A stretch of DNA of 61,564 nucleotides from Mucilaginibacter xinganensis (GTDB lineage: Bacteria > Bacteroidota > Bacteroidia > Sphingobacteriales > Sphingobacteriaceae): positions 1 through 61,564 of the forward strand of contig JAMFSA010000083.1 in NCBI GenBank assembly GCA_026225055.1, written 5' to 3'. Numbering within the stretch: position 1 is the stretch's first letter; each line of letters begins with the position of its first letter. The position numbers and the translations under genes are program-made. Positions 31,990 to 41,221 of this stretch are shown here, one piece after another. Below the pieces are notes generated by a model. It made no database searches. It saw only the letters and a list, made by a program, of their open reading frames with translations, and was not told the origin of the DNA.

Positions 31990-32616
31990 ATGGCACAATC
32001 ATTATCAGCAGCCAATGCTAAAGCCCTCGATTCATTGGGTGTATCCAAAAGTGAATTTGATACTGCATTATCAGCAGCGGAAGCAGCTTGTGCGGATTTC
32101 GTTAAAAGGATTAAAGCTAACATTCAATCTATACCAGATTTTGTAAACACCGGGGCTATAGAAAACTTAACTGTTGAATCATCAGGTGATGAAGTCCACA
32201 TATTAGGCTCTCAGCACATACTGTACCAGTACAAAGGGGTGAAGGGGGTGTTATCATCAGCATTAGCACCTGATAGCCCTTATAGTTACCGGGATAAAAG
32301 ACCCCCGGTAGATGCTTTTTTAACCTATATACAAACTAAGAATATCAGGTTGGTACATAACCCCCGGCACTATGGCAGCGCATCACCTTACAAAGATACC
32401 ACCGGGGATAAAGAACAGCTTCAATTAGCTTGGGCTTTAAGTACATCGATATATCAAAAGGGCTTTAAAGCACATCCTGAAATAAAGTGGGATGAAGAAA
32501 AGGAAACTTTGAAACAAGATTTAATAGAAAAGGCTAAAGGTTTTGTTATAGGTAAACTGAAAACAGAGATTTATAATAAGTACGGGGATAATATAGAATC
32601 TAAGGTCAAAAATTAG
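31990..32616 (+). CDS. Phage structural or neck protein, unknown
   Basis: 208 residues. Helical N-terminus (SLSAANAKALDSLGVSKSEF), a central region (YQYKGVKGVLSSALAPDSPY, RPPVDAFLTYIQTKNIRLV) and a charged helical C-terminus. The pattern suggests a tail-completion or HK97 gp10-like role, but I do not recognise it firmly. A small AGGT-AAAAA-ACCT stem directly precedes the ATG. Confidence 0.6.
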   Translation: MAQSLSAANAKALDSLGVSKSEFDTALSAAEAACADFVKRIKANIQSIPDFVNTGAIENLTVESSGDEVHILGSQHILYQYKGVKGVLSSALAPDSPYSYRDKRPPVDAFLTYIQTKNIRLVHNPRHYGSASPYKDTTGDKEQLQLAWALSTSIYQKGFKAHPEIKWDEEKETLKQDLIEKAKGFVIGKLKTEIYNKYGDNIESKVKN

Positions 32617-32617
32617 T

Positions 32618-33370
32618 TTAATCACTATGATAAAGTTCAATTTTTGTAACGTTTACTTTATAATAACAATCAGTAAATTTATGAATTTCGTCATAGAAGA
32701 ATATTGTGCTTTTTGTTTGTCCAATGAAATAATATGTATCTGTTGATTGTATTTTCTTTCCTTGGTATAATATAAAATCATTTTTATTTCTGTGATTTAA
32801 ACGAACTGAAATTACTTTGTCAATTGATATAAATGAAGATACAAATGTTGTAAAAATTATGATGCAGATTGCTGTTAGATTTAAGCGAGTTATATGATTT
32901 TTAAATCCTCTATTGATAATTAATTGATAAATGATAATAATATTAAAAGTAGAGAAAATACTTATTAATAAATAATTTAGAGTTTTTGTTAAATCTCTTG
33001 TAATAATATAATTCAACTCCGGTATCGTATAAATAAGCATTACTATTATGACAAAAAAGTTCTTAATTCTTTTTATCGTTCTGTAAATAAAAACTATAGG
33101 AGGTTTAAAAAGTTTTATTATAAAAAATATAAGTAAAAAGTATGATAATAGAAATAAGGTTAAGATAACTAAGTCTTTCAGTAATTGTGTTAATATTTCG
33201 GTAAGTTCAATGTATTTAAATATATCTATCCCAAAGAATGTATAATATAGGCTCAGATTAACTGAATTAAATAAGAAACTTACTACTGTTAAGAAAGGTA
33301 TATATTTAGGTATTTCTATAAATAAGTCAATCTTTTTTAAAGTCGTCAGTTTAGAGGTTAATTTTTGCAT
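32618..33370 (-). CDS. Polytopic membrane protein (accessory gene)
   Basis: 250 residues, extremely AT-rich, with five or six membrane segments (PFLTVVSFLFNSVNLSLYY, LVILTLFLLSYFLLIFFIIKL, FFVIIVMLIYTIPELN, LLISIFSTFNIIIIYQLII, AICIIIFTTFVSSFISI) and a small C-terminal soluble domain of about 60 residues. It lies opposite to the tail genes and ends 2 bases from its neighbour's stop. Likely expressed in the lysogen; a superinfection-exclusion role is possible. No family recognised. Confidence 0.65.
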   Translation of the reverse strand: MQKLTSKLTTLKKIDLFIEIPKYIPFLTVVSFLFNSVNLSLYYTFFGIDIFKYIELTEILTQLLKDLVILTLFLLSYFLLIFFIIKLFKPPIVFIYRTIKRIKNFFVIIVMLIYTIPELNYIITRDLTKTLNYLLISIFSTFNIIIIYQLIINRGFKNHITRLNLTAICIIIFTTFVSSFISIDKVISVRLNHRNKNDFILYQGKKIQSTDTYYFIGQTKSTIFFYDEIHKFTDCYYKVNVTKIELYHSD

Positions 33371-33416
33371 TGAATTACTTTAGGTTTCACCAAATATAAC
33401 AATTACCAAATCATTG

Positions 33417-33439
33417 CCTATTACCCTAATAAAAATAGG
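33417..33439 (+). promoter_or_regulatory. Late motif CCTATTACC with paired AATAGG
   Basis: CCTATT (33417-33422) pairs with AATAGG (33434-33439); the ATG follows at 33443. It restarts expression after the opposite-strand gene. Confidence 0.6.
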
Positions 33440-33442
33440 CTA

Positions 33443-34684
33443 ATGATTACGTTTTTACAGCAACCCAATAAGTACACCCCGGTTAACAATCCGATTATAT
33501 TCCAAATAGCATCTGATGATAGCCGTATCCAATATTTCACGGTGCAGGTGCAGGATAATTTGGGAAACATCATCCAAAATTTAAAGATTTATACAACCCC
33601 GGCTAATCGCTCTGGTAGCTATTGCGACCTTTCAAGCATCCTTAGTAACACTGTTGATTACCAGTTATTACCATCAGTTAACTTGTTAGAATCAACCCCC
33701 GCTTTATTTCAAGCATATCAACTTGTTATTATTGAAAAGCTTTATGATACTGTTACCGGGGGCATAATTAATGGTACATCTTCAACTACAGGAGTATTTT
33801 ATACTTGGAATGCTCTAATTGATAGGGTTAACTTTAGTATGTATAACTATACCAATTATGTTATGACTGCTACAGGGACTACTGCGAGATTCTTAACCAA
33901 TAAACCATCAATTAGTGCAGTGTATAGGACTTCAACAGAATATTTATACTATTTGAATGATGGTCAGGCAGGGAACGCCAATATTAGTTTTTATGGTCAA
34001 AATAACAGATTGCTTGGCAGTCATAATTTAAGCCTTTCGGGTTATACATCAGGGTGTACCCGAATAGATATAAGCCCTACAACCATTAGTAGTTACTTTG
34101 GTGTAGGTTTAGCTGATGATGAATTTGGCGATATGTTTGATACTCCTTTTGGCTCAAACTACAGCATCAGCAATACAAATTACTTTACCGTAGGTTTAAC
34201 TGATTTATCCGGGAATACAAAAGGTCAGGTTAGAACCTATGTTTTAAAAGATATAGGTTGCACCAATATTCCCGTACAAATATTGTTTTCAAATCAGTTA
34301 GGCGGGTATGATTCTATAAACTTTTTTAATCCCCGTGAAACTATAGATGTAACCAAAACTTCAATCGCAAAAAATCCTTTTTCTTTAACAAATGGAATCT
34401 ATTCTGATAATTCTAACTCGGTATTCAATGAAGAATCACAGGTTATCAATGTAAGTTCTACATCTACTTATCAGGTCATTTCAGACGCTCTAAAGGACGT
34501 TGAATCACTTTGGCTAAAAGAGCTAATCAAAGCTTCAAAAGCTTTTGTAAGGCTCTCTAATGGCTTGTTTTACCCTATCACAGTTACTTCTTTGAGCTAC
34601 CCGGTACAACAGAAGAAATATAACACTGCATTGATAAGATTGCAGCTAACTTTCACCATAAATGATACTGGAATAGTATTTTAA
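33443..34684 (+). CDS. Phage tail/baseplate protein
   Basis: 413 residues, beta-rich, with many asparagine, serine and threonine residues. It begins MITFLQQPNKYTPVNNPIIF, a start style seen in Bacteroidota prophage tail proteins. There is a helix near the C-terminus (DALKDVESLWLKELIKASKA) and the end LIRLQLTFTINDTGIVF. It could be a distal-tail or fibre-attachment protein between the chaperone and the fibre gene. Specific function unknown. Confidence 0.65.
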   Translation: MITFLQQPNKYTPVNNPIIFQIASDDSRIQYFTVQVQDNLGNIIQNLKIYTTPANRSGSYCDLSSILSNTVDYQLLPSVNLLESTPALFQAYQLVIIEKLYDTVTGGIINGTSSTTGVFYTWNALIDRVNFSMYNYTNYVMTATGTTARFLTNKPSISAVYRTSTEYLYYLNDGQAGNANISFYGQNNRLLGSHNLSLSGYTSGCTRIDISPTTISSYFGVGLADDEFGDMFDTPFGSNYSISNTNYFTVGLTDLSGNTKGQVRTYVLKDIGCTNIPVQILFSNQLGGYDSINFFNPRETIDVTKTSIAKNPFSLTNGIYSDNSNSVFNEESQVINVSSTSTYQVISDALKDVESLWLKELIKASKAFVRLSNGLFYPITVTSLSYPVQQKKYNTALIRLQLTFTINDTGIVF

Positions 34685-34701
34685 TTATTTTGATTTGTAT
34701 G

Positions 34702-34722
34702 CCTATTACCTAAATAAAAATA
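34702..34722 (+). promoter_or_regulatory. Late motif CCTATTACC with paired AATAG
   Basis: Motif at 34702-34710, AATAG at 34718-34722, ATG at 34727. It lies only 18 bases after the previous stop. Confidence 0.6.
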
Positions 34723-34726
34723 GATA

Positions 34727-37555
34727 ATGGATATTACTTCATACGTGTCAGGCATAACAGCCAATATATCAAATCAAACAGCAGCTAAATCAATCCCGGC
34801 TTCTACAGTAGGGCAGGGCTATATTGATTTGGCTAACCTTACAAAAACTAACATTGAATCTGTTAATGCTTTGGCTACTGGTAATACTTTGGCACTTTCT
34901 GGTGCCACCACTGCCAATACCTTATCAATAACTAATCTTCAAACTTCTGTTTCTGGTTTATCATCTACAGTTACCGGATTTACGGCACAAATTGCAGCAA
35001 AGGTTAATACCTCAGCTATTTTAGTGACAGGGAAAAATTTACTAAACCCGGCTGATTTAAACGTTGCTGTAGGTTATTATCTCGCAGGTTCAGGAGCTTT
35101 AACCTCTAATTCAACTTATAATACTTCTGGCTTTATTCCGGTGACAAGCGGTCAAACTTACACCGCAAGCCCTTCCGTTAGATTTTGGGAATGGTACACC
35201 GCTGCATCTACAGGTTCATCTATCAGTATAAGTGCTTTTACGCTGACAAACGCAACGTTAACAGCACCATCAACAGCTAATTATTGCCGTGTAACTTATA
35301 ATAATTCTACGTGGTCAACATCACAGTTTGAATTAGGCAGTTCTGCTACAACTTTTGCAGCCTATGGTAACCAGATTATATCTTCTTTAATTCCATCTGC
35401 AACTATTGCTGATGGTAGTGTTACAACGTCTAAATTGGTAACTGGTGCAGTAACACCATTACAAACTAACTTCATACAAAAAGGTAGCAACCTGTTCAAT
35501 ATTCTTGACCCGGATTGTGCTATCAGTTTCTTCGTTAATTATACTACTGGTGTGCTGACAGCATCAAGCGGTTCTTATAATACTACTGGTTACATCCCCG
35601 TTTCGGCAGGTCAGCAATACACAATGTCCGATAAACACCAGATTGCCTACTACAATGCAAGCAAGGTTTATGTAAGCGGTGATAACAGTACAGGAACAAC
35701 TCAAACTGTACCGACAGGTGCAGCTTATGTAAGATGTTCTGTGTCTACTCCGAATTGGAGCGTGTTTATGTTTAATACAGGTTCAACCGCTTTGCCATAC
35801 ACAGCATTTCAATATCAATTACAAGGTGTAAATGGTGAATTAATCACTACACAAGCTGCACCTATTGCAGATGCTTCAATAACACCACAGAAAACTACAT
35901 TCTTACAGAAAAGTAATAACCTTTTTAACATTAGTGACCCTAACTGTGCTATCAGTTATTTTGTAGCCTACAATACAGGTATTTTGACAGCAGCAAGCGG
36001 TTCTTATAATACTACCGGATATATTCCTGTAGTTCCGGGTCAGCAATACACAATGTCTGATAAGCATCAGATAGCTTATTACAACTTAAATCAGGTGTAT
36101 ATCAGTGGTGATAACAGTTCTACAGGAACAACCCAAACTGTACCATCAGGTGCAGCTTATGTTAGATGTTCAGTTTCAACTCCAAACTGGTTACAGTTTA
36201 TGTTTAACACAGGTGCAACGTTGTTGCCTTATGTTGGATTTCAATACCAGTTATTAAGTCCAGATAATGGTACGGTATCAGCCCCAAATCCCGGAATGGC
36301 ATACCCGGCTAATCTTTACCTCTTAGGTGGTTATCAAAACACTATTTATTTTCAGCATACTGTTGAAAAATGGAAGCCTTATAACTTTACCAGTAGAATA
36401 GAAGGTAATGCTTTGTTCATAAATGAAAGTAATAAGGTACGCATCACAAACCCGGTTACAGAAGGTACAGTTACCGCAAACCTTTATGATGATAATTTCA
36501 ATATAGCTGCATCTAAGAGCCTTAATTTCTTGATAGGTTCACAAACCAAAAATAATGGAACGGTAAACATTATCACCATTGGGGACAGTTGGAGTTATAA
36601 CGGTAGTTATTTAGCTAAAGCTGTGGCTTTATGCCCTGCATTGGTTACCAATGGTACAAGGCATCCTTACAGTGCTACAACGCTAAATGCAGAAGCAAGG
36701 GGAGGTTGGGCTTTGAATGATTATTTCACCGCTTTTGGTACACCGAATTTCGGATTTACTCCGTTTATGCAACCCGCAGACCCTTATAAATATTGGGGTT
36801 CAACAGAGTTTTGGTCACAGGCATCTACTGCTATTACCACCAATTATTTTTATGGTAATTATGTTAATGCATCTGGCTTTAGTTCATCAACGGGGCTTAG
36901 ATTATCCCCGGCTACCAATGATATGATGTATGACAGTACAGCAGCAGCGTTAAAGGTTTATAACGGTACATCTTGGGTAACCACTACAGCTACCACTTCA
37001 ACCTTCACCTTTAATTTTGCTAAGTATCGCTCTGTTTGGGGTATAACTCAACCCAATGTAGTAACCATAATGTTAGGCATAAATGATTTTGTAAATTGTA
37101 CCACTAAGGCAGCAGCAATAACAGCATTCGCAGCTTATAAAACCCAAATGGATACTGTTATCGCATCAGTTCACGCAGATAGCCCGGCAGCAAAATTTGT
37201 GATAATGATACCGCCAACCTTTGTAGGGAATCCAGATAACGATTCCGGTAATTTCACAGCCAGATTATCCTTTATTTATTGGCAGATAAGAAAACTATTG
37301 ATAGATACCTACGATAACAGGCAATCAGAACTGATTTATGTAGTGGATGCAGGTAGTGCAGTTGACCCGGATTATGGTTTTGTTGCAAATTATGAAGTTC
37401 CTTTTCAGGATTACACCAATGCCAATAATACTAACCCTGCTACTCCGGTAGTAGAAACAAGAAAGGTTATTACTAATAGCCCGCACCCTTCAAATCAGGG
37501 TTATGCTCAGGTAGGAGTTGTGTTATCAGCCTTTATTCAGAAAACAAGAGCTTAA
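34727..37555 (+). CDS. Tail fibre with internal repeats and an SGNH hydrolase domain
   Basis: 942 residues. The N-terminal helical oligomerisation region spans about 1-100. Three related modules follow (about 103-210, 250-365, 393-510) sharing KNLLN/SNLFNI ... YNTTGYIPV ... GQQYTMSDKHQIAYYN; the last two are near-copies. The C-terminal SGNH/GDSL esterase has GDSWSYNG (nucleophile about S621), GIND (about 783) and SPHPSNQGY with a histidine near 920. It probably binds the host surface and deacetylates or cleaves esters on its polysaccharide, which fits a host with an O-acetyltransferase locus. Confidence 0.85.
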   Translation: MDITSYVSGITANISNQTAAKSIPASTVGQGYIDLANLTKTNIESVNALATGNTLALSGATTANTLSITNLQTSVSGLSSTVTGFTAQIAAKVNTSAILVTGKNLLNPADLNVAVGYYLAGSGALTSNSTYNTSGFIPVTSGQTYTASPSVRFWEWYTAASTGSSISISAFTLTNATLTAPSTANYCRVTYNNSTWSTSQFELGSSATTFAAYGNQIISSLIPSATIADGSVTTSKLVTGAVTPLQTNFIQKGSNLFNILDPDCAISFFVNYTTGVLTASSGSYNTTGYIPVSAGQQYTMSDKHQIAYYNASKVYVSGDNSTGTTQTVPTGAAYVRCSVSTPNWSVFMFNTGSTALPYTAFQYQLQGVNGELITTQAAPIADASITPQKTTFLQKSNNLFNISDPNCAISYFVAYNTGILTAASGSYNTTGYIPVVPGQQYTMSDKHQIAYYNLNQVYISGDNSSTGTTQTVPSGAAYVRCSVSTPNWLQFMFNTGATLLPYVGFQYQLLSPDNGTVSAPNPGMAYPANLYLLGGYQNTIYFQHTVEKWKPYNFTSRIEGNALFINESNKVRITNPVTEGTVTANLYDDNFNIAASKSLNFLIGSQTKNNGTVNIITIGDSWSYNGSYLAKAVALCPALVTNGTRHPYSATTLNAEARGGWALNDYFTAFGTPNFGFTPFMQPADPYKYWGSTEFWSQASTAITTNYFYGNYVNASGFSSSTGLRLSPATNDMMYDSTAAALKVYNGTSWVTTTATTSTFTFNFAKYRSVWGITQPNVVTIMLGINDFVNCTTKAAAITAFAAYKTQMDTVIASVHADSPAAKFVIMIPPTFVGNPDNDSGNFTARLSFIYWQIRKLLIDTYDNRQSELIYVVDAGSAVDPDYGFVANYEVPFQDYTNANNTNPATPVVETRKVITNSPHPSNQGYAQVGVVLSAFIQKTRA
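35479..36256 (+). repeat. Duplicated fibre module (35479-35823 and 35908-36256)
   Basis: Two in-frame copies of about 345 bases encode near-identical modules; phrases such as GCTATCAGTT, TCTTATAATACTAC, GGTCAGCAATACACAATGTC and CCAAACTG recur in order. It is a possible recombination hot spot within the fibre gene. Confidence 0.8.
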
Positions 37556-37558
37556 TAG

Positions 37559-37603
37559 AGAGTTAAAGCCTTACTATTTAAGGTGGGGCTTTAACTCTTT
37601 TTT
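37559..37603. terminator. Terminator after the fibre gene (works on both strands)
   Basis: AGAGTTAAAGCC (37559-37570) pairs with GGCTTTAACTCT (37587-37598), then a T-run. The convergent gene ends 6 bases away. Confidence 0.85.
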
Positions 37604-37608
37604 AAATT

Positions 37609-38085
37609 TTATTTATTCTTGGTTTTATAGTTATTCCACGCATTATTGAATGCACCATCATTAAATTCTAAATCAGGGTACAATTCAATTAATGCAGCCT
37701 TAATTGTTTTAGGGGTAGGGTTATCACTCACTGTTTTACCTAATTTGGATAAAGCAGCAACAATTTTACTCGACCAGTCCGCAACCCTTGTTTTTTCTTT
37801 AGGTGCTGATGCTTTGGCGGCTTTACTTATTTTTGCACCTTTTTCAATTGGAACAGCAGTTTCTCCTTTTAAAACATTGACTATATGAGAATGTACCGCA
37901 ATATTAAAATCTATTATACCTACATTATGTTCAGCATTAATTTTACTTACTATAGCATCATATTCTAATTTAGCTTTAGCTAATTTTTCTTTTACTAAAG
38001 TTTCTACTTCTGTTTTTTTAGCAATAAAACCTGCCAATTCTTTCTCTGCTCTTTCAAGCATAGTTTCTTCTTTTTGTGGTGCCAT
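37609..38085 (-). CDS. Coiled-coil accessory protein
   Basis: 158 residues. The N-terminal coiled coil (LERAEKELAGFIAKKTEVET and on to about residue 55) is joined by a basic linker (KISKAAKASAPKEKTR) to a small helical domain (KIVAALSKLGKTVSDNPTPK ... FNNAWNNYK) that could bind nucleic acid. Opposite to the tail genes; its start region faces a late motif. Function unknown. Confidence 0.6.
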   Translation of the reverse strand: MAPQKEETMLERAEKELAGFIAKKTEVETLVKEKLAKAKLEYDAIVSKINAEHNVGIIDFNIAVHSHIVNVLKGETAVPIEKGAKISKAAKASAPKEKTRVADWSSKIVAALSKLGKTVSDNPTPKTIKAALIELYPDLEFNDGAFNNAWNNYKTKNK

Positions 38086-38135
38086 AATATAACTGATAAA
38101 TGTTTAAGACAAACATAGAAATATATTTATTGAAA

Positions 38136-38144
38136 CCTATTACC
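38136..38144 (+). promoter_or_regulatory. Late motif CCTATTACC
   Basis: 14 bases before ATG 38159, with a weak AATA complement downstream. It restarts expression after the opposite-strand gene. Confidence 0.6.
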
Positions 38145-38158
38145 TCAATAAAATATAT

Positions 38159-41100
38159 ATGTTTCAAAACGATTATTATAAAATAATTCTTATAGATTCT
38201 ACAACGGGTTCAACTGGAAATTATGCTGAATTAGATTGTGAAGGAATTGATTTTAGCACAACATTTCAAGTTTCTGATATTGCAGATATAACTACAAGAA
38301 AAGATGCAATTACAAAAACTATTTCCTTTAAGGCTACTAAGAATAATAATTTAGTATTTGGCAATGTTTCAAACTTTAATAGGTACGTTGATGAAACAGT
38401 AGCTTTACCATTTTTATTTAATTTTGATATAACTCAGGATATAGATGCACAGGTATATGAAAATTCTACTTTAATATTTGTAGGCAAACTGCATTTTATA
38501 TCAACAAGCCGGGATGCTCAGGGTAATATAAATTATGATTGTGATATCGAAGGCTATGCGATTGGTTTGTTCCTACAAATTCAAAACCTGCTAATCTCTA
38601 ATTTAGATTTTACCCCGTTCAATCATACTTACAATATTTATAACATTCAAGATAGTTGGTCTAATATTTATTATAAAAATGCTGTTAGAACTACTGGTAC
38701 AACTGGTGAAGGTTATGTTTATCCCTGCATAGATTATGGAATGGGGATTACTGATGATACTTCATTTGATAATAAAATGGACTATCGGAACTTTCGCCCG
38801 GCTTTTTATTTAAGAGAATATTTTAACGCAATATTTAATCAATCTGGTTTAACAGATACTTACACATATACAGTCACGGGTTCAACTCAATTTATGGATG
38901 AATTCAATAAATGTATTGTACCCAATAACGATAGCGATTTTAGTTATACTGTTCAACCCGCTATCCTTTTTGAAGTGGTTAAAAATGGAGCAACACAGCA
39001 ATACGGGGTAAATAACCAAAGCCATTATGATAACGTAAATAAAAGAACGGAGTTCAATAACCTGATTGGTTTTAATACGGTTATCACCGGGGCAACCGGG
39101 CAAACCATTATCAACCCTGCTTTAATCAATGGTCAGAAAGTTATTTTCAATAACCGGGTAAATACTACCGTTACCGCTTCTGTTACCTTTCAGTGTTTTC
39201 AATCATCAGCAAGTAATGATGCGCAATTTATATTCCAGTGTTTATACAGAGATAACGATTCGGAACAGTTTAATAACATTGGTTCTGTAACCCGTACCTA
39301 TCCTAAAATTAGTAGTGAACAGTTGAACCCAACGGAAACTTTGCATCTTACTTTAACTAATACTTTTCAGGCAGGGTCAGAGATGGCATTTATGATTTAT
39401 ATTGATACACCATCAAAGAATAGTTATGAATGTTTAATTTATTCAGCAGATTTCAGTGTTGGTAGTGATTCAGCTACATCTCAAATAACAATTAATATTG
39501 GTGATGATGCTATATTAATAGGGGGCAATACACAAACCATTAATCAAACAGATTTTCTAACATCATACATCAATATGTTTAATCTGTATGTTTATCCAGA
39601 CCCTAACAGCCCAAAGAACATCATCTTTACACCATATCCTGATTTTTATTCAAATTTCACTATTGATAAGCTAATAAATTCTTCAATTGATTGGACTGAT
39701 AAGATTGATAATAACGCTACAATTACACAAACACCTGTTGCAGATTTATTTGATTTATATGCGTTCACATTTACAGATGATACCGATTACTTTTCAAAAA
39801 TTTATAAAGATAAGTATGGTGATACATACGGCAATTTAACGCTAACGGGTAACACAAATGGTAGTGATAAATCTATGGATTTAATATTCGGTTCAACACC
39901 TGTAGCAAACTATGCTAATCGTAATGTTCCTTTTTTGTGGGAGTTAGATACTAATAATTTAAAGAAACCTAAAGTAACAGTACCCCGGATATTATTCTAC
40001 AATGGTTTGGTTAGTTGCCCTACCTATGAGATAGGCGAAATATCTTATAGTGCATCAACTTTAAGCTATTATTTTTCACATATTCAGCCGTTGAATGTTG
40101 CTTCATATACTTTTCACCAGTACGCAGAAGCTAATGAATATACTTTATCACCCAATGGCGAATTTGTGGATTTAACCTTTGGGTTGCCATTAGAAGTTTA
40201 TTATACAAGCGGGGGAGATTTATCTACTTACGGAAGCGGAAAAAAGACTTTATATGACCGTTTTTATGCTGATTATATTACTGAATTGACCGATAGCAAT
40301 ACAAAAATTATTGAACTATCGGCTTACCTAACAGCGCAGGATATACAAACTTTAGATTTCAGAACCCCGATTTATATTAACTCGGTTTTGGGTCATAACT
40401 ATTTCAAACTTTTATCAGTTGATTACAGTAGTAGCAGCCAACCCGCAGATATAAAGCTTCAAACCATTTATATTAAAGATGTTGTAGCATCACCAAATGG
40501 TTATGATAACGTAACTACATCTGGTTTGGTAACTAAAACAGGTTGCGGTTCTGGTTACACCGGGGAATCAACTTTATATGTAGTCCCGGCAGCAAAATAT
40601 CATTCAACAGTTTCACAAGCTGATGCTAATTTATCTGCTACCATTGAATTAGCTGCATCTGGTCAAACCTTTATAAATAACTATGGATTATGCGTTAATA
40701 CTGGTACTTCTTTCAATTTAGGATATGGTTATACGCCAACAGTAGCCAGTGCTGCAACAGCTACAACTTACTACACTGATTCCGGGAATTTAGGTACAGG
40801 TTCAACTATGTTTAATCTGGTATCGGGTTACACAAGGGTATCAACAGGCTTTTATTCTGATGGTACGAATTTTTATGAAACGGATACAACTTCATCAATT
40901 ATTTTAACCGGGTTAACATCTAACATATCTGGTTTGACTTATGATACCTATTTGATTGAAGGGTCTAATCAATTTATTAGTTGCCAGTCAGCAAATGATG
41001 GTGTAACCGAATTGATAAACTATAAGATTTCAGACCCTTATCCGCTTTTGGGAACAGTGGTTAAAGATAGTACTGGTACAACCTTAGTTCCTGATGGTTG

Positions 41101-41179
41101 GTATTCTGATATGTTTACGGCTTATCGTACCGTTAGCGGTGTTATTACAACCATTTATAGCTGTTCCGGAGTTAGTTAA
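38159..41179 (+). CDS. Large tail/baseplate protein with DUF5977 domain
   Basis: 1006 residues. The N-terminus MFQNDYYKIILIDSTTGSTG begins a beta-rich region; residues 280-780 are long and Asn/Thr/Tyr-rich. At about 785-845 is a DUF5977-like segment (CGSGYTGESTLYVVPAAKYH, then QADANLSATIELAASGQTFI). The C-terminus has repeated beta hairpins with YYTDSGN / FYSDGTNFY / WYSDMF themes. It precedes the tape measure gene, so it is probably part of the tail tip, perhaps with a receptor-binding end. Confidence 0.7.
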   Translation: MFQNDYYKIILIDSTTGSTGNYAELDCEGIDFSTTFQVSDIADITTRKDAITKTISFKATKNNNLVFGNVSNFNRYVDETVALPFLFNFDITQDIDAQVYENSTLIFVGKLHFISTSRDAQGNINYDCDIEGYAIGLFLQIQNLLISNLDFTPFNHTYNIYNIQDSWSNIYYKNAVRTTGTTGEGYVYPCIDYGMGITDDTSFDNKMDYRNFRPAFYLREYFNAIFNQSGLTDTYTYTVTGSTQFMDEFNKCIVPNNDSDFSYTVQPAILFEVVKNGATQQYGVNNQSHYDNVNKRTEFNNLIGFNTVITGATGQTIINPALINGQKVIFNNRVNTTVTASVTFQCFQSSASNDAQFIFQCLYRDNDSEQFNNIGSVTRTYPKISSEQLNPTETLHLTLTNTFQAGSEMAFMIYIDTPSKNSYECLIYSADFSVGSDSATSQITINIGDDAILIGGNTQTINQTDFLTSYINMFNLYVYPDPNSPKNIIFTPYPDFYSNFTIDKLINSSIDWTDKIDNNATITQTPVADLFDLYAFTFTDDTDYFSKIYKDKYGDTYGNLTLTGNTNGSDKSMDLIFGSTPVANYANRNVPFLWELDTNNLKKPKVTVPRILFYNGLVSCPTYEIGEISYSASTLSYYFSHIQPLNVASYTFHQYAEANEYTLSPNGEFVDLTFGLPLEVYYTSGGDLSTYGSGKKTLYDRFYADYITELTDSNTKIIELSAYLTAQDIQTLDFRTPIYINSVLGHNYFKLLSVDYSSSSQPADIKLQTIYIKDVVASPNGYDNVTTSGLVTKTGCGSGYTGESTLYVVPAAKYHSTVSQADANLSATIELAASGQTFINNYGLCVNTGTSFNLGYGYTPTVASAATATTYYTDSGNLGTGSTMFNLVSGYTRVSTGFYSDGTNFYETDTTSSIILTGLTSNISGLTYDTYLIEGSNQFISCQSANDGVTELINYKISDPYPLLGTVVKDSTGTTLVPDGWYSDMFTAYRTVSGVITTIYSCSGVS

Positions 41180-41193
41180 TTAATCTGTTCAAG

Positions 41194-41219
41194 CCTATTA
41201 CCTACCTATAAATAGGTAG
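41194..41219 (+). promoter_or_regulatory. Late motif CCTATTACC plus 18-bp palindrome
   Basis: CCTATTACC (41194-41202) runs into CTACCTAT-AA-ATAGGTAG (41202-41219). The ATG is at 41222. Confidence 0.65.
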
Positions 41220-41221
41220 AA

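Noticed and set aside
34727..37555. Diversity-generating retroelement acting on the fibre gene
   Set aside because: No reverse transcriptase gene or template repeat with adenine-specific differences is visible; the repeats are plain module duplications.
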